NCBI GenBank assembly: GCA_934875375.1
Contig: CAKXHL010000002.1
Coordinates: 11,449-75,448 of the forward strand
Direction: 5' to 3'
Length of the DNA stretch: 64,000 nucleotides
Source of the DNA: an uncultured bacterium
GTDB lineage: Bacteria; Bacillota; Clostridia; Oscillospirales; Ruminococcaceae
Below the pieces are notes generated by a model. It was not told where the DNA came from, made no database searches, and saw only the letters and a program-made list of their open reading frames with translations. The position numbers and the translations under genes were made by a program. Shown here one piece after another: positions 33,280 to 41,884 of the stretch (its first letter is position 1; each line of letters starts with the position of its first letter).

Positions 33280-33549
33280 TTAAATGCGGTGCATCGAATG
33301 AAAGATATCCTCGTGCATCACATGAATCTTGAGGTTCTTTTCTTCTCCCAGCTCGTTCATCGACTGGGACAGCCCGTTAATACCGCCGGACAGATGGTCA
33401 ATATTCACCAGCATCACCATGACGAACAGTTCCTCCATCACCGACTGGGTCACCTCGATCACATTGGCATTGTGCTCGGCGCAGACCTGGCTGACCGCCG
33501 CCAGAATGCCTACCGTATCCTGGCCCACCACTGTAATAATTGCTCTCAT
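33280..33549 (-). CDS. ACT domain protein (UPF0237)
   Basis: An 89-residue single ACT domain: AIITVVGQDTVGILAAVSQVCAEHNANVIEVTQSVMEELFVM, the GlcR/GcvR-like start with the D-x-x-G-I ligand loop. Stand-alone ACT proteins bind amino acids and regulate partner enzymes. It is first in a two-gene operon with DUF711, and a 25-base palindrome lies about 24 bases upstream of its ATG, inside the likely promoter. Confidence 0.92.
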   Translation of the reverse strand: MRAIITVVGQDTVGILAAVSQVCAEHNANVIEVTQSVMEELFVMVMLVNIDHLSGGINGLSQSMNELGEEKNLKIHVMHEDIFHSMHRI

Positions 33550-33572
33550 CTTTGTTTCTTTCCTTTCTTTTG

Positions 33573-33597
33573 AATTGTCCTTGTATCAAGGACAATT
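33573..33597. promoter_or_regulatory. Perfect 25-bp palindrome upstream of ACT-DUF711
   Basis: AATTGTCCTTG (33573-33583), TAT, CAAGGACAATT (33587-33597). The 11-base arms match exactly. No T-tract follows in the transcript sense, so an operator is more likely than a terminator. Minus-strand GATACA (33587-33582) inside it could be a -10. Confidence 0.65.
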
Positions 33598-33718
33598 TTC
33601 TGCAAAATGTCCATAACAGAACCGAAAGAAGGGCGAACCGGTTTGTTCGCCCCTTTGTCTCCACCGGGAGGACAAAAACACAGATCTTCTCCGCTTTTTG
33701 CCTACAGCGGATATCGTC

Positions 33719-34435
33719 CTATTGACAGTTGTCCACCAACCAGCGGAACAGATTGACAAAATCGCCAAACCGCTGCGCCATATTTTCCGGATGGAACTGT
33801 ACGCAGAGGATCTTTTTATCCATACATTCCATCGCCTCTGCAATACCGTCCGCCGCCGTTCCGGTAACGGTAAAACCTCTGGCGATGTCCTTCACAGCCT
33901 GATGATGGAACGAGTTGGTCATGATCTTATCCGTCCCCATCAGCTGCCTGATGACGCTGTCCTCTTTTAAATCGACCCAGTGGAACGGCTCGTCCCGGTC
34001 GTCCATGCTGCCCACATGGGCCTGGACGCTTTTTGTCTGAGAGGGAATATCCTGAATCATGTTTCCTCCGAAAGCCACATTGGCCAGCTGCATGCCCCGG
34101 CAGATGCCGAATACCGGCTTTTTCGCCGCCACGCAACCCTTAATCATCTGGATTTCAAACACATCCTGATCCATATTAAAATGGCTCATGCCGCGCACCG
34201 GGTCCTCCCCGTACAGATGGGGCGCAATATCCCCGCCGCCGGGACAGAGAAAACCGTCAATAGAGTCAATGTATTGCGCAATCAGTTCCGGATCGTTGGT
34301 CGCCGAGAGAATGACAGGACAGCCGCCCGCCATCCGAATGGATTTTATGTAGTCGCCGCCAATGCCGTAGCTGCCGCGGGGCCCCACTTTTGCCATAAAA
34401 ATGCCGGTAATGCCGATGATCGGTTTTTTACTCAT
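33719..34435 (-). CDS. Gamma-glutamyl-gamma-aminobutyrate hydrolase family (class I glutamine amidotransferase)
   Basis: A 238-residue PuuD/peptidase C26-type protein. The nucleophile Cys lies in FGICRGMQLANVAFGG; the catalytic His-Glu pair is in LCVQFHPEN; FLCPGGGDIAPHLYGEDP is the oxyanion region. NSFHHQAV also fits the family. Such enzymes cleave gamma-glutamyl amides such as gamma-Glu-GABA; real substrates vary. It stands alone behind a strong promoter. No polyamine genes are adjacent. Confidence 0.9.
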   Translation of the reverse strand: MSKKPIIGITGIFMAKVGPRGSYGIGGDYIKSIRMAGGCPVILSATNDPELIAQYIDSIDGFLCPGGGDIAPHLYGEDPVRGMSHFNMDQDVFEIQMIKGCVAAKKPVFGICRGMQLANVAFGGNMIQDIPSQTKSVQAHVGSMDDRDEPFHWVDLKEDSVIRQLMGTDKIMTNSFHHQAVKDIARGFTVTGTAADGIAEAMECMDKKILCVQFHPENMAQRFGDFVNLFRWLVDNCQ

Positions 34436-34490
34436 AATTGGATTCCTGCCCTTTCTCTGAATTGGCCGTTAAGCCCTTTAAACGAGTTTA

Positions 34491-34519
34491 AGTATAGCAT
34501 ACCTGTTATTGGGTTGCAA
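34491..34519 (-). promoter_or_regulatory. Sigma-A promoter of the gamma-Glu hydrolase gene
   Basis: On the minus strand TTGCAA (34519-34514), 17 bases, TATACT (34496-34491), with an extended TGC before the -10. Confidence 0.8.
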
Positions 34520-34582
34520 TCGTTTTTTCGGGTACAGGCCGCAGCCCCGGCCGCAAAAAGAGGAAAAAAACGCCCTTTCCCA

Positions 34583-34612
34583 TTGTGAATCCGCCGCCTC
34601 TTATGTTATACT
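34583..34612 (+). promoter_or_regulatory. Sigma-A promoter of the PHP phosphatase gene
   Basis: TTGTGA (34583-34588), 18 bases, TATACT (34607-34612), with an extended TGT before the -10. The ATG follows at 34645. Confidence 0.75.
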
Positions 34613-34644
34613 GTTTTCACCACGCACAAAGAAAGGGGACTCTT

Positions 34645-35454
34645 ATGTATCTGAATATATTTGACAGCCACACGCACAGCGACACATCCTGGGATGCGGA
34701 GCATTCCCTCACCTTTTTGTGCGAAACTGCCGTAAAAAAGGGGATCCTCGGTTTTGCCATCACCGACCACTGCGAAATCAACGAGTATGTAACCCGAGAC
34801 ATTGAAACCCGCATCCGGCAGGGATATTTTGAAATGCTGAAAGCCCGGGCCGCCTTTGGCAAAAGCCTGATGCTCTCTTACGGCATTGAGCTGGGACAGA
34901 TGAATTTTGATCTGGACTTGACCCATCATGTGCTGGAAATGGAGCCTTATGATTTCGTTCTGGGTTCCCTGCACTGTATCCGCGGCAATGAAGATTTTTA
35001 CTTTATGGATTTTCAGGACGAAGACCCCTACGCTTTGCTGGAGGAATATTATCAGGAGCTTTACGAAATCGCCAGGCTGAACCTGTTTGACTCCATGGCT
35101 CATATCACCTACCCGATCCGCTATATGAACGGCAAGCATCATCTCGGGGTGGACCTGTCCCGGATGGACGATCTGATTGATCTGACCTTGCGTACCCTGG
35201 CCCAAAACGGCAGGGCGCTGGAGATCAATACCTCCGGTCTGCGCGGCCCCATTGGGGAAACCTCGCCGACCTTAAAATATGTCAAGCGCTTCTGTGAATT
35301 GGGCGGCGAATACGTCACCCTCGGCTCCGACGCACATGCTGCGGAGGATTTGGGCGAAGGCATCCAGCAGGCCATGGAACTGGCCTGCCAGGCCGGTTTT
35401 TCTTACTTTACCTTTTACAAAAAACGGCAGCCCCGGTTGCTGCAAATTTATTAG
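34645..35454 (+). CDS. PHP-domain histidinol-phosphatase-like protein
   Basis: A 269-residue protein from the ATG at 34645 (AAAGGGG upstream). The PHP metal motif FDSHTHSD starts it, with AITDHCEINEY, FVLGSLHCI, DSMAHITYP and LGSDAHAAEDLG providing further metal ligands of the three-metal site. The HisJ/YtvP-type enzyme releases phosphate from histidinol phosphate, but no histidine gene is nearby, so another phosphoester is possible. It is followed by an Lrp regulator 11 bases on. Confidence 0.88.
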   Translation: MYLNIFDSHTHSDTSWDAEHSLTFLCETAVKKGILGFAITDHCEINEYVTRDIETRIRQGYFEMLKARAAFGKSLMLSYGIELGQMNFDLDLTHHVLEMEPYDFVLGSLHCIRGNEDFYFMDFQDEDPYALLEEYYQELYEIARLNLFDSMAHITYPIRYMNGKHHLGVDLSRMDDLIDLTLRTLAQNGRALEINTSGLRGPIGETSPTLKYVKRFCELGGEYVTLGSDAHAAEDLGEGIQQAMELACQAGFSYFTFYKKRQPRLLQIY

Positions 35455-35465
35455 GAGGAATTGTT

Positions 35466-35945
35466 ATGGATCGACTGCTCTCTTTATTGCAGAACAACGC
35501 GCGCCTTACCAACAAGCAGCTGGCCGTCATGCTGGGCCGGGAAGAAGAAGACGTGGCAAAGGCCATTGCAGCATATGAAAAATCCGGCGTGATCCGCGGC
35601 TATCAGGCGGTCATCGACTGGGATAAAACCGATTCTCCCACCGTATTCGCCCGCATCGAAATCAAGGTCACGCCCAAAAAGGACTTTGGCTTTGAGGAGA
35701 TCGCCCGCACCATCATGGAGCTGGAAGAGGTTCAGTCGGTCAGCCTGATGAGCGGCGGCTATGACCTGGCTTTGACCGTATCCGGCAAAACTTTCCGGGA
35801 TATTGCCATGTTTGTGGCCCACCGGCTCTCCCCCATCGATTCGGTCAATTCTACCGCGACCCACTTTATTCTGAAAAAATACAAAGAGCGGGGCGTGGTG
35901 TTTGAGGAAGAGATCAAAGATGAGAGGAGGATGACCCTGCTGTGA
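35466..35945 (+). CDS. Lrp/AsnC family transcriptional regulator
   Basis: A 159-residue regulator: an N-terminal winged helix (LLSLLQNNARLTNKQLAVMLG) and a C-terminal RAM/ACT-like effector domain (FARIEIKVTPKKDFGFEEIARTI, VSLMSGGYDLALTVSG). These proteins sense amino acids and act as dimers or octamers. It overlaps the aminotransferase start by 4 bases, so the pair is coupled and it likely controls that gene. GGAGGAA precedes the ATG. Confidence 0.92.
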   Translation: MDRLLSLLQNNARLTNKQLAVMLGREEEDVAKAIAAYEKSGVIRGYQAVIDWDKTDSPTVFARIEIKVTPKKDFGFEEIARTIMELEEVQSVSLMSGGYDLALTVSGKTFRDIAMFVAHRLSPIDSVNSTATHFILKKYKERGVVFEEEIKDERRMTLL

Positions 35946-37123
35946 TCGACTACGACAAGATCCTGTCCCAGCGCACAGTGGCCATCAAACCCTCCGGCAT
36001 CCGCAAATTTTTCGATATTGCGGCGGAAATGGATGACGTAATCTCTTTAGGCGTGGGCGAGCCGGATTTCAAAACCCCCTGGAGCATTCGTCATGCCGGC
36101 GCCGAATCGCTGGAAAAGGGGCGCACCTGGTATACAGCCAACGCGGGCCTGGCGCCGCTTCGAACCGAGATTTCCAACTATCTGAAACGGCGTTTTTCGC
36201 TGGAATACGATCCCAAAGACGAAATTCTCGTCACCGTCGGCGGCTCCGAGGCCATCGACATCTGCATCCGCGCGCTCATCAACCCCGGCGACGAAATTCT
36301 GCTGCCGGAGCCGTGCTTTGTGGCCTATGCACCCATGGGCACCCTGGCCGATGCTAGGGTTGTCCCCATCCCCACCCGCGCGGAAGACGGCTTTCGCCTG
36401 ACCGCCCAACAGCTTCGCGCCGCCATCACGCCGCGCACCAAACTGCTGGTGCTGCCTTTCCCCAACAACCCCACCGGAGCGGTCATGCGCCGGGAGCATC
36501 TGGAGGAAATCGCCCAGGTGCTGCGTGGCACCGATATCGTGGTGCTGTCCGATGAGATTTACGCAGAGATGACCTTTGGCCGGGAGCGGCATGTGTCCAT
36601 CGCGGAGATCGACGGTATGCGTGAGCGCACCGTTGTGGTCAACGGCTTCTCCAAGGCTTATGCCATGACCGGATGGCGGTTGGGCTATGCGGCTGGGCCG
36701 GCGCCAATTTTAAAGCAGATGACCAAAATCCATCAATTTGCCATTATGTGCGCGCCCACTACCAGCCAGTACGCGGCGGTGGAGGCCCTCCGGCACTGTG
36801 ACGACGAAATCGAGGCCATGGTGGTGCAGTATGACATGCGCCGCCGCCTGCTGGTGGATTCCCTCAATCAGATGGGGCTTTCCTGCTTTTCACCGGAAGG
36901 CGCGTTTTATGTATTCCCCAGTATCCAGTCCACCGGACTGACTTCCGGGCAGTTCTGCGAGCAGCTTTTGTATTCGCAAAAGGTCGCCGTGGTCCCGGGC
37001 AATGCGTTCGGCGAGTCAGGCGAGGGATTTGTCCGCATCTCCTATTCTTATTCGGTGGATCATCTTCTGGAGGCGCTGCGGCGTATCCAGGCGTTTTTGG
37101 AACAGCACAAAGCGCAGAATTAA
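35942..37123 (+). CDS. Class I/II aminotransferase (PLP-dependent)
   Basis: A 393-residue fold-type I aminotransferase with a GTG start inside the Lrp gene stop. Family blocks: SLGVGEPDFKTP, YTANAGLAPLR, VTVGGSEAID, FPNNPTGAVM, VLSDEIYAEM and the PLP lysine in NGFSKAYAMTGWRLGY, with an Arg near FVRISYSYS binding the carboxylate. It resembles aspartate or aromatic aminotransferases (PatA/AspC type) that often follow an Lrp gene in Clostridia. Substrate not determined by sequence. A terminator follows at 37221. Confidence 0.92.
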   Translation: MIDYDKILSQRTVAIKPSGIRKFFDIAAEMDDVISLGVGEPDFKTPWSIRHAGAESLEKGRTWYTANAGLAPLRTEISNYLKRRFSLEYDPKDEILVTVGGSEAIDICIRALINPGDEILLPEPCFVAYAPMGTLADARVVPIPTRAEDGFRLTAQQLRAAITPRTKLLVLPFPNNPTGAVMRREHLEEIAQVLRGTDIVVLSDEIYAEMTFGRERHVSIAEIDGMRERTVVVNGFSKAYAMTGWRLGYAAGPAPILKQMTKIHQFAIMCAPTTSQYAAVEALRHCDDEIEAMVVQYDMRRRLLVDSLNQMGLSCFSPEGAFYVFPSIQSTGLTSGQFCEQLLYSQKVAVVPGNAFGESGEGFVRISYSYSVDHLLEALRRIQAFLEQHKAQN

Positions 37124-37220
37124 CCGCCGTTTGAAAGGATTATTCTGCCGTTTCTGCGGGCGGACAGAATCTGTTTTCTGTCCGTCGGCTGTTTCCCTGT
37201 TTTTGTAATCTATGCAAACG

Positions 37221-37246
37221 GCCGGGCCGACGGCCCGGCTTTTTTG
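37221..37246 (+). terminator. Intrinsic terminator after the Lrp-aminotransferase operon
   Basis: An 8-bp GC-only stem (37221-37228 with 37232-37239), 3-base loop, then T6. Confidence 0.85.
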
Positions 37247-37284
37247 TGCGTTCATCTCTTTTCAGGAAAGGAAGGCTGATTTTC

Positions 37285-38424
37285 TTGCCGCAAGTCAGCG
37301 TCTGTCAAACCGAATCCTATGACCCCGCCCGGATGCAGGCCGCTGTCCGCGCCCATTTCGAAGCGCTGGACTTATCGCGTCAGATCCGGCCGGATCTGAA
37401 AATCGTCATCAAGCCCAATCTGGTGATGAAGCGTGCCCCGGAGGATGCCGCCACTACCCATCCCGCCTTAGTCGAGGCGGTAATCCGCCAGCTGCAGCAA
37501 CTGGGCGCGCAGGATATCACCATTGCAGAAAGCTCCGGCGGCCCCTATGCAGAGCCGCTTTTAAAAAGCCTGTACGAAACCTGCGGCATGGCCGAAGCGG
37601 CCCGCCGAACCGGGGCGAAACTGAATCTTGGCACCGGCAGCCGGGAAATCGGCGGAAACGGCCAGGTCACCCGCCGTTTTACAGTCATTGACCCGATTGC
37701 AGACGCCGATCTCATTTTGAACCTGTGCAAGCTCAAAACCCACTGTATGACCGTTTTAAGCGGCGCGGTCAAAAATCTGTTCGGCTGTATCCCCGGCCTG
37801 ATGAAGCCAGAACTGCATATACGTTATCCGGAAAAGGAAGATTTCTGCCGCATGCTGTTGGATTTGTCCGCCGCATTGCCGCCGGTGATTTCCTTTGTGG
37901 ACGCAGTGGAAGCCATGGAAGGGGACGGCCCTACCGGCGGCCGCAAAAAGCATGTGGGGCTTACCCTCTGCTCTGCTGACCGCTATGCGCTGGATTTGGT
38001 CAACGCCGCCGTGCTGGGCATCGACCCAGCCAGCATTCCCACCGTCCGCCAGTCCATCGAGCGCGGCCTTTGCCCCGCTTCCCTTGCCCAGGTCCAGCTG
38101 CTCGGCGACCGGGACGCCCTGACCCAGGCGGGACCGTTTTTGCCGCCCCGCTCCAAACAGACGGATTTTTCTTCTCAATTTCCGGCGCCGCTGCGCCCGG
38201 CCGTCAAAAAGGTCACCCGATGGCTGCAGCCGCGGCCGTCCATTCGCCGGAAGGATTGTATCGGCTGCGGCAAATGCGCCGAAAGCTGCCCTGCCCACAC
38301 CATCCGGATACTGGAACGCAAAGCAGTAATCGCTTATCCAAACTGTATTCGCTGCTTTTGTTGCCATGAAATGTGCCCCAAACAGGCTGTCGATATCCGC
38401 CGGCTGGGAATTTTTGACCTGTGA
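37285..38424 (+). CDS. DUF362 protein with two C-terminal 4Fe-4S clusters
   Basis: A 379-residue protein, best read from the TTG at 37285, which has GGAAAGGAAGG about 9 bases upstream. The DUF362 domain (IVIKPNLVMKRAPEDAATTHPALVEAVI, ADLILNLCKLKTHCMTVLSGAVKNLFG) fills the first 300 residues. CIGCGKCAESCP and CIRCFCCHEMCP at the end bind two 4Fe-4S clusters. Family members are proposed to carry electrons or act in anaerobic redox chemistry; the reaction is unknown. A YibE/F gene follows after 35 bases. Confidence 0.88.
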   Translation: MPQVSVCQTESYDPARMQAAVRAHFEALDLSRQIRPDLKIVIKPNLVMKRAPEDAATTHPALVEAVIRQLQQLGAQDITIAESSGGPYAEPLLKSLYETCGMAEAARRTGAKLNLGTGSREIGGNGQVTRRFTVIDPIADADLILNLCKLKTHCMTVLSGAVKNLFGCIPGLMKPELHIRYPEKEDFCRMLLDLSAALPPVISFVDAVEAMEGDGPTGGRKKHVGLTLCSADRYALDLVNAAVLGIDPASIPTVRQSIERGLCPASLAQVQLLGDRDALTQAGPFLPPRSKQTDFSSQFPAPLRPAVKKVTRWLQPRPSIRRKDCIGCGKCAESCPAHTIRILERKAVIAYPNCIRCFCCHEMCPKQAVDIRRLGIFDL

Positions 38425-38459
38425 GCGGGCATACTGATTGGCAGGAAAGGAGGCCTTTT

Positions 38460-39611
38460 GTGAAAAAAAGCATCTCTTTTTTCTGTGTTCTGTTCCTGAT
38501 TCCCCTTTTCGTTTTGTCCTGTGTACCGGCCTTTGCCGCCGAGCCGGACGGACAAATCACAGTTCGTGCCCGGGTGGAAGAGGTCGTGTCCGATGAGATG
38601 GCTTCCACCTCTTATTCCGGGGGTGAAATTACAACCCGGGTGCTGACGCTCCGGGTACGCGTCCTGGAGGGCGCTTTTGAAGGGCAGACAGCCTTGATCC
38701 GGCAGGTTTTCGATGAAATCAGCCTTCCGTCCGCCTACCCCGCCAAAGCGGGGGACCTTCTTTTTGTCACGCTGGAACTGGATGAACAGAATTTGCTGGT
38801 CGGCAATGCCGCCGATTATGTCCGGGATCTTCCCCTCGCCTTACTGGGCGGCGGCTTTCTTCTTTTTCTGATTCTGTTCGGCCGCCAAAAAGGGGTCAAG
38901 ACTGTGCTTTCCCTAGCTGTTACCTGCCTTGTGGTGTTTGGATTGTTTTTCCCGCTGGCGGTGCGGGGAATCAATCCGGTATGGCTGTCTTTATTGTGTG
39001 CGGCGCTAATGACCGGGTTCACCCTGTTTTTGGTCTGCGGTTTTACCCGCAAAGCCTGCTCTGCCATTCTGGGCTGCCTGGGCGGATTGTCCGTCGCGGG
39101 CATTTTGGCTGCGGTCTTTTCCTACGCGATGCGCCTTTCCGGAATCGTAGATGAAGAAGCGGCGTTTTTGCGTTTTATCTCCGACGAATTTGTACTGGAT
39201 TTCAAAGGCCTTTTATTTGCCGCCATCATCATCGGCGCTTCCGGCGCGGCCATGGATGTGGCGGTATCCATCGCTTCTTCCTTGGACGAGCTAGCCCAAA
39301 AGGCCCCGGACCTCTCTGCCCGCCAGCTGTTCTCCAGTGGGGTTGTCATCGGCCGGGACATTATGGGCACCATGTCCAACACGCTGATTTTGGCCTACGT
39401 CGGCGGCGCAATCCACTTGATCTTGCTGCTGTACGCCTATCCGGTTCCCTTTTCCCATCTCATCAACCGGGAAACCGTGGCGGCAGAAATCCTCATTGCG
39501 CTGTGCGGCAGCATGGGAATGCTCAGCGCCATCCCGCTCACCGCCTTGATCTCGTCCTTGCTGCACCACCGCGCCGTACCGCCCATTTCTCCGGGCAAAT
39601 CCCCTGAATAA
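38460..39611 (+). CDS. YibE/F family membrane protein
   Basis: A 383-residue protein from a GTG at 38460 with AAAGGAGG 6 bases upstream. A signal-like N-terminus (SISFFCVLFLIPLFVLSCVPAFA) precedes an extracytoplasmic beta domain (about residues 30-115). About seven membrane helices follow, with the PF07907 pattern FGRQKGVKTVLSLAVTCLVVFGLFFPLAVRGINP, GASGAAMDVAVSIASSLDEL and FSSGVVIGRDIMGTMSNTLILAYVGG. Molecular function unknown. It is probably co-transcribed with the DUF362 gene. Confidence 0.9.
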   Translation: MKKSISFFCVLFLIPLFVLSCVPAFAAEPDGQITVRARVEEVVSDEMASTSYSGGEITTRVLTLRVRVLEGAFEGQTALIRQVFDEISLPSAYPAKAGDLLFVTLELDEQNLLVGNAADYVRDLPLALLGGGFLLFLILFGRQKGVKTVLSLAVTCLVVFGLFFPLAVRGINPVWLSLLCAALMTGFTLFLVCGFTRKACSAILGCLGGLSVAGILAAVFSYAMRLSGIVDEEAAFLRFISDEFVLDFKGLLFAAIIIGASGAAMDVAVSIASSLDELAQKAPDLSARQLFSSGVVIGRDIMGTMSNTLILAYVGGAIHLILLLYAYPVPFSHLINRETVAAEILIALCGSMGMLSAIPLTALISSLLHHRAVPPISPGKSPE

Positions 39612-39640
39612 AAGCCTTTTCTCCTGCTGATTTTGACCAA

Positions 39641-39680
39641 AACGCCAATTCTTTTTTTTCACCGGAAAAAGAACGGCGTT
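39641..39680 (+). terminator. Probable hairpin after the YibE/F gene
   Basis: AACGCC (39641-39646) pairs with GGCGTT (39675-39680) and inner CTTTTT pairs with AAAAAG. The run after it is only TGGGTTGTTTTT, so termination is possible but unsure. Confidence 0.45.
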
Positions 39681-39684
39681 TGGG

Positions 39685-39713
39685 TTGTTTTTAAAAGGTT
39701 GGGTTGATATAAT
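39685..39713 (+). promoter_or_regulatory. Sigma-A promoter of the PTS IIC gene
   Basis: TTGTTT (39685-39690), 17 bases, TATAAT (39708-39713). Start near 39720; the TTG start codon is at 39758. Confidence 0.7.
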
Positions 39714-39757
39714 AAATCCCAAAGTGAACCCAAAAACAGGAAGAAGAGGTGTATTTT

Positions 39758-40786
39758 TTGGAACAGAAACTCACCCAAAACAAAACAGCATCGGCATTCT
39801 TAAAAAAAGCCTTCCAGCGCTATTTTATCGACGCTATGGGAGCGATGGCACTGGGGCTTTTCTCTTCGCTGATCATCGGGCTGATCCTCTCCCAGCTGAG
39901 TAAATTTTCTTTTCTGGGATTTTTGGAGCCCTATGCGGCTATGGTCAGCGCTTCCTCACCGGTGGTCGGCGCCGCCATCGGCGTTGCCATTGCCCAAGGC
40001 CTTAAGTCAAAACCGCTGGTTCTTTTCTCCTGCGCGGTATCCGGCGCATACGGCTATGCGGTAGGCGGACCGGTAGGCGCATACATCGGCGCTGTGTTCG
40101 GCGCGGAGATCGGCGGGCTGGTCGCCGGCAAAACCAAGGTAGATATTATTGTCAGTCCCATCACCACTATCGTCAGCGGCTGCGCCGTCGCCCAGCTGGT
40201 AGGCCCTGGCATCCAGGCCATGATGAACGGTCTGGGCGCTGTCATCAATTCCGCCACCCAACTCACCCCTTTTCCCATGGGTATTCTGGTTTCGGTCATC
40301 GTCGGCATGGTGCTCACCGCACCGATCAGTTCAGCGGCCTTATGTATTATGCTGGATCTCAACGGGCTGGCCGCCGGCGCGGCAGTCATGGGCTGCTGCT
40401 GTCAGATGGTGGGCTTTGCCGTAGCCAGCTTCCGGGAAAACGGCTGGGGCGGTCTGATCAGCCAGGGCATCGGTACTTCTATGCTGCAGTTTTCCAATAT
40501 TATGCGCCATCCGCAGATCTGGATTGCACCCACATTGGCCTCAGCAGTGCTGGGTCCCGTTTCCACCTGCCTGTTTCGAATGACCAATACCGCCTCCGGC
40601 GCCGGTATGGGCACCAGCGGATTGGTTGGCCAGTTCGGCGCGTTTGCTGCGATGGGCGGCGGAGCCGAAGTTTGGTTCCAGGTGATTTTGATGCACTTTG
40701 TCCTGCCCGCCGTTCTGAGTTTTTTGTTCGATTGGTGTTTGCGCAAAATCGGCTGGGTCAAAGACGGTTATATGAAAATCAGCTAA
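39758..40786 (+). CDS. PTS EIIC-2-type membrane transporter
   Basis: A 342-residue, highly hydrophobic protein, read from the TTG at 39758 (GAGGTG 6 bases upstream) rather than the GTG at 39749 that overlaps it. About ten glycine-rich helices. Motifs LGLFSSLIIGLILSQL, AYGYAVGGPVGAYIGAVFGAEIGGLVAG, GLGAVINSATQLTPFPMGILVSVIVGMVLTAPISSAA and GTSGLVGQFGA fit the stand-alone PTS_EIIC_2 group. No EIIA or EIIB gene is adjacent; this group is usually solitary and its substrate is unknown. A perfect 20-bp terminator follows. Confidence 0.88.
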   Translation: MEQKLTQNKTASAFLKKAFQRYFIDAMGAMALGLFSSLIIGLILSQLSKFSFLGFLEPYAAMVSASSPVVGAAIGVAIAQGLKSKPLVLFSCAVSGAYGYAVGGPVGAYIGAVFGAEIGGLVAGKTKVDIIVSPITTIVSGCAVAQLVGPGIQAMMNGLGAVINSATQLTPFPMGILVSVIVGMVLTAPISSAALCIMLDLNGLAAGAAVMGCCCQMVGFAVASFRENGWGGLISQGIGTSMLQFSNIMRHPQIWIAPTLASAVLGPVSTCLFRMTNTASGAGMGTSGLVGQFGAFAAMGGGAEVWFQVILMHFVLPAVLSFLFDWCLRKIGWVKDGYMKIS

Positions 40787-40807
40787 TTTTCCTGTCGGCG
40801 CAATGAA

Positions 40808-40851
40808 AAAAAGGAAAGTAAAAAGCATACCTGCTTTTTACTTTCCTTTTT
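40808..40851. terminator. Bidirectional 20-bp intrinsic terminator
   Basis: A perfect 20-bp stem (40808-40827 with 40832-40851), TACC loop, between the convergent PTS IIC and tsaD genes. Confidence 0.95.
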
Positions 40852-40864
40852 CTTTTTCTTTTTG

Positions 40865-41884
40865 CTATTCGCCCCAGTCCGCGTCAATCGGCAGGCTGGC
40901 GATTCCATTGAGATCCAACCCCGCCGTGTGCCCGGACAAAAACTCATAGTATCCTTGGGAACCGATCATGGCAGCGTTGTCCCCACATAGGGACAGAGGC
41001 GGCTGATACAAGGTGTAACCCCGCCTTTTGCATGCATCCTCCATTTTTTCCCGCAGCCCGGAATTGGCCGACACCCCGCCGGCGATGACCAGCTTTCGGT
41101 ATCCGAACTGCTCTGCCGCCGCCAGAAAGCGGCTGGACAAAATCTCCACCACCGCCTGCTGGAAAGACGCAGCCAAATGGTTTACCTCCACCGTTTCGCC
41201 CTTTTGCGAGGCGTTGTGTAAAAGATTCACCACCGCTGTCTTTAATCCGGAAAAGCTGAAATCGTAAGGGCTGCCCTCCACTTTCGGGCGGGGCAGCTTG
41301 TAGGCCGACGGGTCGCCCTGCCGGGCCGCTTGATCCAAAAACACGCCGCCGGGATAGGAAAATCCCATGGCGCGGGCCGCCTTGTCAAAAGCCTCGCCCG
41401 CTGCATCGTCCCGGGTGCGCCCGACGATGTGGAATTTTGTGTAGTCCAGCACCTCGATCAAGTGGCTGTGCCCGCCGGATACCACCAAGCACAGAAACGG
41501 CGGCTCCAATTCCGGATGGGCCAAGTAGTTGGCCGCAATGTGGCCCCGGATATGATGAACCGGAATCAGCGGCTTTTTGGTAGCCATTGCCAGCCCTTTG
41601 GCAAAATTGACCCCCACCAGCACCGCACCAATCAGCCCCGGCGCATAGGTGACCGCAATGCCGTCAATCCCCTCCAGGCAAACCGAAGCGTCGTCCAACG
41701 CTTTTTGGGTTACAGCGATGATATTCTCCGTATGCCGACGGGAGGCAATTTCCGGTACCACGCCGCCGTATTGCCGATGCTCCTCCACCTGGGAGTTGAT
41801 CACCGACGACAGCACGCGCCGGCCGTTCTCCACCACAGCGGCGGCGGTCTCGTCACAGGACGATTCGATGGCAAGCAGTTTCAT
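40865..41884 (-). CDS. tsaD: tRNA N6-threonylcarbamoyladenosine transferase TsaD
   Basis: A 339-residue ASKHA-fold enzyme that transfers the threonylcarbamoyl group to A37 of ANN-decoding tRNAs. It starts LLAIESSCDETAAAVV, with the metal motif HIRGHIAANYL, VSGGHSHL, the Gly-rich SFSGLKTAVVNLL and the phosphate loop VIAGGVSANSGLR. The ATG at 41884 has GGAGGA upstream and overlaps the rimI stop by 4 bases. tsaD-rimI is a common order. A strong terminator follows. Confidence 0.97.
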   Translation of the reverse strand: MKLLAIESSCDETAAAVVENGRRVLSSVINSQVEEHRQYGGVVPEIASRRHTENIIAVTQKALDDASVCLEGIDGIAVTYAPGLIGAVLVGVNFAKGLAMATKKPLIPVHHIRGHIAANYLAHPELEPPFLCLVVSGGHSHLIEVLDYTKFHIVGRTRDDAAGEAFDKAARAMGFSYPGGVFLDQAARQGDPSAYKLPRPKVEGSPYDFSFSGLKTAVVNLLHNASQKGETVEVNHLAASFQQAVVEILSSRFLAAAEQFGYRKLVIAGGVSANSGLREKMEDACKRRGYTLYQPPLSLCGDNAAMIGSQGYYEFLSGHTAGLDLNGIASLPIDADWGE

